From contig DLCK01000089.1 of the NCBI GenBank assembly GCA_002480565.1, positions 1 through 64,000 of the forward strand: a DNA stretch of 64,000 nucleotides, read 5' to 3'. Numbering within the stretch: position 1 is the stretch's first letter; each line of letters opens with the position of its first letter. Below are positions 45,482-54,284 of this stretch, piece after piece. Below the pieces are notes generated by a model, which was not told the DNA's origin, ran no database searches, and saw nothing but the letters and a program-made list of their open reading frames with translations. The position numbers were made by a program, and so were the translations under genes. The DNA comes from Phycisphaerales bacterium UBA7800. Its GTDB lineage: Bacteria > Planctomycetota > Phycisphaerae > Phycisphaerales > Phycisphaeraceae.

Positions 45482-46501
45482 ATGGACGCTAAGCAAAAAG
45501 CACGTTTAAAAAGTAAAAAAGGGAAGTCCATTCTCCGTAATCAACGTGCGCGCTTAGCAAGCCCAAAGACATGGGAATACTCAGACAATTTTTTTAAAGA
45601 TGTGCTTCGGCATGCTGTTCCTGAACGTACTGGAGAAGTGAATGATCTGTTAAAGAAACATGGCATCAATATTACTCCAGATAATGCTGAAAACAGCATG
45701 CGATTTTGCGTCGACTTAAATACGCATGAAATAACAATATCAACTGGCCCCTTGCCACGACTTTGGGGACATGCATATGCGTACCTGCAATTTTATCAAT
45801 GCATGGATGAGGCAAAAAGAATAGATCCATTAGCACGGTCATTCCCCGCAGGCTATGGAGTCTTTCCCCAGGCAATTGAGATTTTGAAATGGGCAATGAT
45901 TGGAGACGCAAAAGCAAGGTTAAAGAAAGAAGCAGGCGATTTGGGGCCACAAGAATATCCGGATGGTTTATCGCTGCCATTTGATCCTTCTAATAAGGAT
46001 CCTACACATAAAGTAGCTGGGGATTTAGCCATGATGGCACTTGGATATATGATGTTGCACGAGATTGCCCATCTGGAACTAAACCACTCTGCAGTAACAG
46101 ATGAGGTATCAATCGAGCAAGAACGAGAAGCTGATGAATGGGCTGCAAAGTTTTTTCTGGATAATAGCTGTGAATATGCTAAACAACATAGACATGAATC
46201 ATTAAAAGTTGAACAAAAACGTCTGCTAGGTTTGACGATTGGTTTTCTGTGGATGTTGCATTTTGAGGTTCATATGGGTGTTGGCAATCACCAAACGCAT
46301 CCACCTGCTTATGACCGATTGCCTAATGTGTTGAATAAGCTTGATTTTGATGGATTAGATGCGGCGTGGTCAATGGCGGCAACAATATTACCAATGCATT
46401 ATCAGGCACGTTATGGGATGGTTGAAGAATACGGTGGTTTTGATGATTTCCCAGAATGCTACCAGCACTATGCAGACCTTTTGTCAAAGCAACCTAAGTA
46501 G
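45482..46501 (+). CDS. Lit-like HExxH protease (peptidase U49 type) inside BREX operon
   Basis: 339 residues from ATG 45482, two bases after the pglX stop with GGAATAG upstream (a longer in-frame ORF from 45401 overlaps pglX and is unlikely). A stretch GPLPRLWGHAYAYLQFYQ at about 90-106 and MMLHEIAHLELNHSAV with His193-Glu-x-x-His197, then EREADEWAAKFFLD as third-ligand helix, resemble the Lit family of phage-exclusion proteases, which cleave elongation factor Tu during T4 infection. The gene is clearly AT-richer (near 40% GC) than pglX and pglZ around it, so it was probably inserted later. It is not a standard BREX type 2 gene. Family placement rests on motifs only. Confidence 0.68.
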   Translation: MDAKQKARLKSKKGKSILRNQRARLASPKTWEYSDNFFKDVLRHAVPERTGEVNDLLKKHGINITPDNAENSMRFCVDLNTHEITISTGPLPRLWGHAYAYLQFYQCMDEAKRIDPLARSFPAGYGVFPQAIEILKWAMIGDAKARLKKEAGDLGPQEYPDGLSLPFDPSNKDPTHKVAGDLAMMALGYMMLHEIAHLELNHSAVTDEVSIEQEREADEWAAKFFLDNSCEYAKQHRHESLKVEQKRLLGLTIGFLWMLHFEVHMGVGNHQTHPPAYDRLPNVLNKLDFDGLDAAWSMAATILPMHYQARYGMVEEYGGFDDFPECYQHYADLLSKQPK

Positions 46502-46591
46502 AATTTTTTGAATTCAAACAAATGCGGCATTTTGTTAAATCAATAGAATTTAAGTGCATGTGTTGTAATTATTGAAAGACAAGGACAGTAA

Positions 46592-49500
46592 ATGTCTAAG
46601 TATATTAGAGAACTGATTGATCTACCCACACAGGTTAACAAAGGCGACTTTGTCCTGAACCTGTCAGCGGGGGTCAAACAAAATAATGCCACGGCGACGC
46701 TCCATAACTACGTGGTAACGCCCCAGCTCAATAACTGTTTTGATCAGGCATTGGGCTTTATCAAGAGTGCAGTTGAATCGGCATCCAGCAAGGCATGCTA
46801 TCTACATGGCAGTTTTGGTAGTGGTAAAAGCCACTTTATGGCGGTGTTGCATCTGCTGCTGCAAAACAACACCGAAGCACGGTCGATCCATGAGTTGGCG
46901 GATGTGGTAGCCAAACATAATGAATGGACGCAAGGCAAGAATTTCCTGTTGGTGCCGTTCCACATGATCGGTAGCCGCAGCATGGAACAAGGCATTCTGG
47001 GACGCTACGCCGAGTATGTCCGGCAACTGCATCCCGAGGCTCCGATCCCCGGCATTTATCTGGCTGAGAGTTTGTTTGAAGATGCCAAAAGTCTGCGCGA
47101 AGATATTGGGGATGAAGCTTTTTTCCAGAAGCTTAATAAGAACAAGTCCTCAAGTAGTAAATCAGGAGGCTGGGGAAGTATAGCAGCAGGTTGGGATGGT
47201 CAGAGTTTTGACATAGCAGTGGCATCACAGCCTGGTGACAAAGAACGTACACGACTGGTAGGCGACCTGATTGACACCATCTTCCGCAGTTATCACAACG
47301 TGGCAATGGGTCAGGATGAAGCCTATCTGGATCTGGACAAGGGGTTGGCAGTCATCTCCCAACATGCCCAATCATTGGGATATGATGGACTGATCCTGTT
47401 CCTCGACGAACTGATTCTGTGGCTGGCCAGTCATGCCGCAGATATCAACTTCATCCATCACGAGACACAGAAATTGGTGAAGCTCGTTGAGGGGCAGAGC
47501 GCAGATCGCCCGATTCCGATTGTCAGTTTCGTCGCACGTCAGCGTGATTTGCGCAAACTTATTGGTGATACGGTCCCCGGTGCGCATAAACTGAATTTCG
47601 ATGATTCGGTGGATTGGTCCGATGGACGATTTGGTGTGGTAAAACTCGAAGACCGTAACTTGCCGATGATCGCCAATAAGCGTGTGCTCAAGCCACGCAA
47701 TCAAGCTGCCAGGCAGGAATTGGATGCTGCGTTTGAAAAGACCGCCACGATTCGCAAGGAAGTGATGGACACGCTTCTTGCCAATGAATATGACCGGGAG
47801 ATGTTCCGTTTGATTTATCCCTTCAGTCCCGCACTGATGGAGACATTGATTGCTGCATCAAGCATGCTTCAGCGTGAACGCACGGCATTGAAGGTCATGA
47901 TGCAGTTGCTGGTGGAGCAGCAGGATACATTGCAGGTTGGCGACATTGTGCCGGTTGGTGATTTGTACGATGCCGTGGCACAAGGTGATGAAGCTTTCAG
48001 TCAGGACATGAAGATTCACTTCGACAATGCCCGTAAGTTGTATCACGAAAAGTTACTGCCGATGCTTGAAGCAACACATGGCAGACGTGATGAGGTTCTG
48101 GGCAAGCCCAAGGACGACTCGGTACGGATCAATTTCATCAATGATGACAGGTTGATCAAGACGCTGCTGCTTGCTGCACTGGTGCCGGGTGTGAATTCAC
48201 TGCGACTGATGAATGCCAATCGCCTTGCTGCTCTGAACCATGGCACGATTCGTTCTCCAATACCAAGCAAAGAGCCCACAATTGTGCTCCAAAAGGTCAA
48301 AGACTGGGCCAGTCAGGTTGGTGAGATCAAGATCGAACGTGATGCCCCCAACCCAACAATCAGCATCCAACTTAGTGGCGTGGACACCGAAGCTATCATC
48401 GCTGCAGCAGAACACGAAGATAATCCCGGTAATCAGATGCGCATGGTCAGGCAGATTCTCTTCAATGAACTCCAGATCGATAATGCAGACCAAATGTTCA
48501 TCACTTATCCATTTCTGTGGCGAAACACTTCGCGTGAATGTGATGTCATTTACGGGAATGTCCGGTCGTTGCCAGATACAAGTCTGACTGCCAATGGGCA
48601 GACATGGAAAGTGGTCATCGATTATCCCTTCGATGAACCGGGACACACGACACGAGACGACCTGGGCAAACTCCAGATCTTTTCACAGAACAATCCCAAT
48701 GGAACGAGGACTTTGGTTTGGCTGCCTGCATTCTTCACCGAATCTGCCAGACGTGACCTGAGTCGCCTGGTGATTATCGATCATATTCTCACCGGTGAGC
48801 GTTACAACAGCTACGCATCATTCCTTTCCCCCCAAGATAGAGCCACTGCACGTACTTTGATGGAAAATCAGCGTAGTAGTCTTCAGGAACGTGTCAAACA
48901 GCATGTTGAAGCTGCATACGGCATACGTGGAAGCCAAAGTAAGTCGATTGATGATTCGCATACATTGGCTGATACCTATAATTCACTATTCCAAGGATTG
49001 GATCTTCAACCACCGGCAGGAAGCAATCTTAAGTTGGCATTGGAGGAATTGTTATCTCAGGCATTGAGTTATGAGTTTCCTGCTCATCCGAGTTTTGGGG
49101 CAGAAATCAAGATTTCCAATCTCAGAAAAGTATATGAAGAAGTGAGTAAAGCGGTCTCTGAGAAAGGTGGCAGAATTCAGGTTGATAAAAGTATGCGTAG
49201 TCTCATTAAGCAAATTGCTGAACCTCTGAATCTAGGTGAACAAGGCGAAACACATTTTGTGCTAGGAATGCGTTGGAAAGACCACTTCAATCGCAAGGCT
49301 TCAGAATCTGGAACAACGATAACAGTACAAGCACTTCGAAAATGGTTGGATGAACCCTATATCATGGGATTGCCCAAAGATTGCAGTAACCTGATTATTC
49401 TTATTTATGCAGCCCAGACCAATCGAAGCTTTTACCGCCATGGCGGAACATTCGATGCAACTTTGGCGAACCTGCCTGAAGAAGTTGAGTTACGTGAACA

Positions 49501-50263
49501 GCAACTGCCACCAGCAACGATGTGGGTGACTGCGATAGAACGTGCAAGCCGTATTTTTGGCGTAGTATCTTCACCTTTGTTAAATGCTTCGAATTTAACA
49601 AAACTGGCTGAGGGCATTCAAGCCATTACAAATGAGAAAATAGACTCCTGTCGTCGTCTTGTGGATACCCTCAAGAATCATTTGGTTGAATTTGAAGTTT
49701 CAATTCAGGATGCATCCAGACTTCAAACAGCAATTACTGTGATTAATTTGCTTGAAGCAGTCCGTAACTCAAAGCCTGCCAGCGTAATCGAAGCCTTAGC
49801 AACTTTTGACCCCATAACATCCGAAGCCGCTATGGGGACGAGTTTTTCATCTGCAGCAGTAGTTGTCAGCGAACTAGCTGCAACTCAGTGGAAACTCTTT
49901 GATAGTGTACGCAGTCTGCAGGATGACCGTTCGAATGCGGCAAAGGCGTTGTGCCAACGTGTCATAGATGCAATGAAAGCAGATCAGCATGTCACAGTAT
50001 TAGGACCGGTATTGAAGATTGAGCAAAGCAAAGCCATTGATCTGTTATCCGTCCCTACAGTTGCAACCCCCATGCCACCAGTTAAAACATCCGTTGCACC
50101 GATTGATGAACCTTCCATTAAACGGGGCTATAAAATGATCGACAGTGGTAAACGTGAAAATATAAGTCTGGCCGAAGCTGAAACCGAGATTGAACGCATC
50201 AAGAAAAAGGTTAAAAGTTCCCAGACAATACGTATCAACGTATCCTGGGTTATTGAGGAATAG
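46592..50263 (+). CDS. pglY: BREX type 2 ATPase PglY (BrxC-like)
   Basis: A 1223-residue P-loop ATPase. Walker A is GSFGSGKS at 73-80 (in CYLHGSFGSGKSHFM), Walker B is GLILFLDELILWL at about 266-278. The start YIRELIDLPTQVNKGDFVLNLSAGV and the size match PglY/BrxC of BREX, a large ATPase working with PglX and PglZ. AAGGACAG precedes the ATG. It ends 6 bases before pglZ. Confidence 0.93.
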   Translation: MSKYIRELIDLPTQVNKGDFVLNLSAGVKQNNATATLHNYVVTPQLNNCFDQALGFIKSAVESASSKACYLHGSFGSGKSHFMAVLHLLLQNNTEARSIHELADVVAKHNEWTQGKNFLLVPFHMIGSRSMEQGILGRYAEYVRQLHPEAPIPGIYLAESLFEDAKSLREDIGDEAFFQKLNKNKSSSSKSGGWGSIAAGWDGQSFDIAVASQPGDKERTRLVGDLIDTIFRSYHNVAMGQDEAYLDLDKGLAVISQHAQSLGYDGLILFLDELILWLASHAADINFIHHETQKLVKLVEGQSADRPIPIVSFVARQRDLRKLIGDTVPGAHKLNFDDSVDWSDGRFGVVKLEDRNLPMIANKRVLKPRNQAARQELDAAFEKTATIRKEVMDTLLANEYDREMFRLIYPFSPALMETLIAASSMLQRERTALKVMMQLLVEQQDTLQVGDIVPVGDLYDAVAQGDEAFSQDMKIHFDNARKLYHEKLLPMLEATHGRRDEVLGKPKDDSVRINFINDDRLIKTLLLAALVPGVNSLRLMNANRLAALNHGTIRSPIPSKEPTIVLQKVKDWASQVGEIKIERDAPNPTISIQLSGVDTEAIIAAAEHEDNPGNQMRMVRQILFNELQIDNADQMFITYPFLWRNTSRECDVIYGNVRSLPDTSLTANGQTWKVVIDYPFDEPGHTTRDDLGKLQIFSQNNPNGTRTLVWLPAFFTESARRDLSRLVIIDHILTGERYNSYASFLSPQDRATARTLMENQRSSLQERVKQHVEAAYGIRGSQSKSIDDSHTLADTYNSLFQGLDLQPPAGSNLKLALEELLSQALSYEFPAHPSFGAEIKISNLRKVYEEVSKAVSEKGGRIQVDKSMRSLIKQIAEPLNLGEQGETHFVLGMRWKDHFNRKASESGTTITVQALRKWLDEPYIMGLPKDCSNLIILIYAAQTNRSFYRHGGTFDATLANLPEEVELREQQLPPATMWVTAIERASRIFGVVSSPLLNASNLTKLAEGIQAITNEKIDSCRRLVDTLKNHLVEFEVSIQDASRLQTAITVINLLEAVRNSKPASVIEALATFDPITSEAAMGTSFSSAAVVVSELAATQWKLFDSVRSLQDDRSNAAKALCQRVIDAMKADQHVTVLGPVLKIEQSKAIDLLSVPTVATPMPPVKTSVAPIDEPSIKRGYKMIDSGKRENISLAEAETEIERIKKKVKSSQTIRINVSWVIEE

Positions 50264-50269
50264 TTATTG

Positions 50270-52936
50270 ATGTCAAGTGCGAATCCAACCCTCGCAGTCA
50301 TCCGGGCTCAAATCCGGGCAATTGGTGACAAAGCGAAGAACGCTAACGTGTTCGGCATCTACTCGCGCGGACGATGGACGGGACCGTCTATTCAAAACAC
50401 AGGCGATGAACAGATTGCGGTCTATCAATGTGACTCTCCTCTACAGATGCGACTTGCACTTCAGAACGTTCCCCCCAGTGTGTCCTCTACGGTTTTGATA
50501 ACACCCTTAGATCAGAGCCAGATAAGTGACGACATTCTTGTACGTATGGCCCGTCGCAGACTGTTCCCGATTGACAATTGGGAAATTGTCCGATCATTGT
50601 TTAAAGCTAAACATCTGGACCCGAGAATCACCCGACACACATTCCTGGCGCAGATGCTACTTGAATTCGCAGGCAATCAGGAAATCAAGCCAGTTGCAGG
50701 TGGTTTCCTGGATGCAGAGACGGTGTGGGGAATACTACTATCGGATCGGCTGGGACTTGAAGGATCACATCCTGATGTTCAGGAGCTTTTACGAAATACA
50801 GCTGAAGCCAACCTGGCAAGTCGGTGGAAAGCTTGCTCAAGGGAATTTCGTGACGCAGCATTAGCATGGATCAGTGAAGCGGCCGGTGATGTCGCAAGAA
50901 CCATTCTGGGTTGTATAGAATCAGAGCACGGTGCAAACGCCCTCTCCATTGGCTTGACCATGGGTATTGTATATCACGACAAAGTCGGACACGAATTGGA
51001 TAAGGCGGCAGGTCGACTTGAAGCCTATGTGGGATCAACCAATTTGCAACCTTCTATTGCACAACGTTGGCGTGATGCATCTGCGATGGCTGCAATGCAG
51101 CTTTCACCAAACGTATTTCGCCATTCACTGGAGGAAGCAGAAGTCATCATTGAGAATATTGGTGCAAGAGACCATGTATGGCACAGTGACATGCTTGAAA
51201 GCGGATTTGACCAACGTCTTTCCCGTTTCGGGCTGGCACTGGCGACACAGGTGGATTCGCGTGCAACCAGTCTCTCTGAAGAACTTGTAAACGTTTACAA
51301 AAATCTCCAACAACACAGGATGGGACGTGACAACAATCGCCGTATGCAACGTGTCACGATGGCAATTCGTCTAGCTCATTGGCTGGCAGACCAGAACATC
51401 GACAAGAGTGCAAAGACAACAAGCCTTCTTTCACTTGCACAGGACTACGCATCTACAGGTGGATTTGTGGATTGGGCGAGAAGAGTTTTGCGTGGTGGTG
51501 AGTCAAACAAAGATTTAGCAGCTGCATATGTTCGACTGGTCGACCGAGTCACCGATTTACGTGAAATTGCGAATCAACACTTTGGTGATTCGATTGCTGA
51601 GCACCATGCTGCCGGTGACATAACTTCTGGTCTGATACCTGTTGAACAGATACTGGATCAAGTAGTTGTCAAAACTGCGACGAAAGCTCCAGTGCTCCTG
51701 CTTGTGCTTGATGGGATGAGTTGGGCAGTCTTCCGTGAGTTGGTTTCCGACATCACATCACATAATTGGATTGAGTTAGGTTTTGCACCAGCCCCCAGAC
51801 GTATGATTGGGCTCAGTGCTCTGCCATCTGTCACCCAAGTGTGCCGAACAAGCCTACTTTGCGGTACTCTGAAGTCTGGTCAAGCCTACGATGAAACGCA
51901 GGGATTCGCTACTCATCCAGCATTGTCAACACTGTCACAACCGGGCTATGCCCCAAAGCTATTCCACAAAGCTGCACTTGAAGGCGATGAGGATTCCAGT
52001 CTTGCGAGTGATATCAGACAGGCGTTGTCAGATAAGAAGCAACAGGTTGTGGGTGTTGTTATCAACGCCGTCGATGACCATCTGGATAAAGGTGATCAAA
52101 TTGATGCGGTTTGGACGATGCAACACATTCGCGTACTAGAGCCTATCCTGAGTGAAGCAGCAGAAGCAAGTCGCCTTGTTGTGCTCTTAAGTGATCATGG
52201 ACACATTCTAGACCGTCAAACCCATGGTCTCGATGCGCAAGATGGTCTTCGTTGGCGTCGACCTAATGGTAGTCCTATTAATCAAGGTGAAATCGAAATC
52301 AGTTCCCCACGAGCAGTTCTTGAAGGGGGACGCATCATTGTGCCGTGGTCAGAAAAACTGCGTTATGGCCCAAAGAAAAATGGCTACCACGGCGGAGCAA
52401 CACCGCAGGAGATGTTGATTCCCATTAGCATTCTATGGCCGGAACTTCAAGTACCAGAAGATTTGGTGGAGTTGCCAGTGGATCTTCCAATGTGGTGGAT
52501 CGAGCCGACAGTGAGTCGGTCTGGTGTAACGGTTGTTAAACAATCTTTGCCCTCGGCAAAAGAAATTGCCCAGCCACCAACACTTTTCGATGAGCCCAAA
52601 GCAGTTCCATCATCAGCAACGTTGCTTGAACCGTGGATTACAGCTTTACTTCAGAGCGATGTGTATGCCATACAAAAGAAACTGGTGGGCAGAGTGCGTA
52701 TCGACGAGACAATACTCCAACGCCTTTTGACCACACTAGATAGTCGTCGCGGCTCAATAACTACCCCTGCTCTTGCGAGTGCTATTGAAGTGCCTGAACA
52801 TCGTCTTCCGGGCTTATTGGCCGTGATGCAACGATTGCTGAATGTCGAAGGCTACGCCATCCTCGACCGTCAGGACGCTGCCAATACCGTTGTGTTGAAT
52901 ATCCCGTTACTCAAAAAACAATTTGAATTGGAATAA
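50270..52936 (+). CDS. pglZ: BREX type 2 phosphatase-like protein PglZ
   Basis: An 888-residue member of the alkaline phosphatase superfamily, the common core of all BREX types. I chose ATG 50270, three bases after an in-frame TTG, with GAGGAATAG upstream. The metal-site motifs are LLLVLDGMSWAVFREL at about 475-490, RLVVLLSDHGHI near 634-645 and NGYHGGATPQEMLIPI near 703-718. The N-terminal half is helical, as in PglZ of type 2 systems. Six bases separate it from pglY. Confidence 0.93.
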   Translation: MSSANPTLAVIRAQIRAIGDKAKNANVFGIYSRGRWTGPSIQNTGDEQIAVYQCDSPLQMRLALQNVPPSVSSTVLITPLDQSQISDDILVRMARRRLFPIDNWEIVRSLFKAKHLDPRITRHTFLAQMLLEFAGNQEIKPVAGGFLDAETVWGILLSDRLGLEGSHPDVQELLRNTAEANLASRWKACSREFRDAALAWISEAAGDVARTILGCIESEHGANALSIGLTMGIVYHDKVGHELDKAAGRLEAYVGSTNLQPSIAQRWRDASAMAAMQLSPNVFRHSLEEAEVIIENIGARDHVWHSDMLESGFDQRLSRFGLALATQVDSRATSLSEELVNVYKNLQQHRMGRDNNRRMQRVTMAIRLAHWLADQNIDKSAKTTSLLSLAQDYASTGGFVDWARRVLRGGESNKDLAAAYVRLVDRVTDLREIANQHFGDSIAEHHAAGDITSGLIPVEQILDQVVVKTATKAPVLLLVLDGMSWAVFRELVSDITSHNWIELGFAPAPRRMIGLSALPSVTQVCRTSLLCGTLKSGQAYDETQGFATHPALSTLSQPGYAPKLFHKAALEGDEDSSLASDIRQALSDKKQQVVGVVINAVDDHLDKGDQIDAVWTMQHIRVLEPILSEAAEASRLVVLLSDHGHILDRQTHGLDAQDGLRWRRPNGSPINQGEIEISSPRAVLEGGRIIVPWSEKLRYGPKKNGYHGGATPQEMLIPISILWPELQVPEDLVELPVDLPMWWIEPTVSRSGVTVVKQSLPSAKEIAQPPTLFDEPKAVPSSATLLEPWITALLQSDVYAIQKKLVGRVRIDETILQRLLTTLDSRRGSITTPALASAIEVPEHRLPGLLAVMQRLLNVEGYAILDRQDAANTVVLNIPLLKKQFELE

Positions 52937-52954
52937 TAAGGCCCGATAGATTAC

Positions 52955-54274
52955 ATGAGAACCATAAGCCGCCAACGTCGTGATGAACTGATTGATGCCC
53001 TACGCAGGGGCACTGTCCCCATGCAAAGCCTTGATCTGTTGGCAGTAGGGCTGGATCGTTTTGCGGGAACGCTGGGAGAAGAGCTCGAGGCGGTCCAATC
53101 AAGTGGCGCGAAGTTCAAAGCTGTTCGTGGTGAATATGGTACGGGGAAGACATTCTTCTCTCGGTGGCTGGCGGATCGTGCTCGCCAGAAAGGATTCGCC
53201 ACGTCCGAAGTTCAGATTTCTGAAACTGAGACACCCCTGCACCGACTCGAAACCGTCTACCGCCGCCTCATGGAAAGACTAGGCACCCCTGACACACCCT
53301 CGGGAGCTTTTCGAAACATCCTTGACGGCTGGTTTTTCACGCTGGAAGAGGATGTTCTGGCGGAAGGGAGTATATCGCCAGATGACCAGAAACAACTCCT
53401 TGAGCGATCCAATGCGCTGATGGAAAAGCGACTTGCTATGGTTACGCAATCTGCACCGATGTTTGCTGTGGCACTTCGTGGCTATCACATCGCACGGTCT
53501 ACCGGTGATGCAGCAACCGCAGATGGAATTGCCGCGTGGTTAACAGGTCAACCTAATGTCGCTGCCAGTTGCAAACGTCAGGCCGGGATCAAAGGTGACA
53601 TAGACCATTTCGGTGCGATGAGTTTTCTCCAGGGACTGTTGACCGTATTGCGAGATTCCGGACACGCGGGACTCTATCTGGTACTAGACGAAGTGGAGAC
53701 CATTCAACGCGTCAGAGGGGACATGCGTGACAAGAGCCTCAATGCCCTGCGGCAACTTATCGATGATATCGATTCAGGACGATTCCCTGGACTCTATCTG
53801 CTGATCACTGGAACCGGAGCCTTCTACGAAGGACCACAAGGCGCCCAACGACTTGAACCATTGGCGCAGCGACTGCATGTGGATTTCCAGACCCACGAAA
53901 AGTTCGACAATCCGAGAGCGGTACAAATCCGACTTTCTGCATTTGATCTAGATCGCTTGTGTGATGTGGGCAGAAATGTGCGGGACGTGTATGCGATGCA
54001 CGCTAACGCTGCAGATCGTCTTTCTGCCAAGGCTGACGATGCTTATATCGACGAACTCGCACGCGCGGTCACGGGCAGGCTCGGTGGCAAGATCGGTGTT
54101 GCCCCACGAATTTTCCTCAAAAAACTTGTGGCAGACATACTCGATCGCATTGACCAGTTCCCCGAATTTGACCCCCATCAACACTACAAGCTTACGATTC
54201 AGGATACTGAACTCACATCCACCGAACGGCATGCTGCATCAGCGAACAATGTCGATGAAATCGAATTAAGTTAA
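52955..54274 (+). CDS. brxD: BREX ATP-binding protein BrxD
   Basis: A 439-residue ATPase of the BrxD family found in BREX types 2 and 6. It opens with RRDELIDALRRGTVPMQSLDLLAVG, then Walker A GEYGTGKT at 59-66 and Walker B LYLVLDEVET at about 240-250, followed by RLSAFDLDRLCDVGRNVRDVY. It starts 18 bases after pglZ and overlaps nothing. The stop is directly followed by the brxHI start region. Confidence 0.92.
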   Translation: MRTISRQRRDELIDALRRGTVPMQSLDLLAVGLDRFAGTLGEELEAVQSSGAKFKAVRGEYGTGKTFFSRWLADRARQKGFATSEVQISETETPLHRLETVYRRLMERLGTPDTPSGAFRNILDGWFFTLEEDVLAEGSISPDDQKQLLERSNALMEKRLAMVTQSAPMFAVALRGYHIARSTGDAATADGIAAWLTGQPNVAASCKRQAGIKGDIDHFGAMSFLQGLLTVLRDSGHAGLYLVLDEVETIQRVRGDMRDKSLNALRQLIDDIDSGRFPGLYLLITGTGAFYEGPQGAQRLEPLAQRLHVDFQTHEKFDNPRAVQIRLSAFDLDRLCDVGRNVRDVYAMHANAADRLSAKADDAYIDELARAVTGRLGGKIGVAPRIFLKKLVADILDRIDQFPEFDPHQHYKLTIQDTELTSTERHAASANNVDEIELS

Positions 54275-54284
54275 GGTGAACTGC

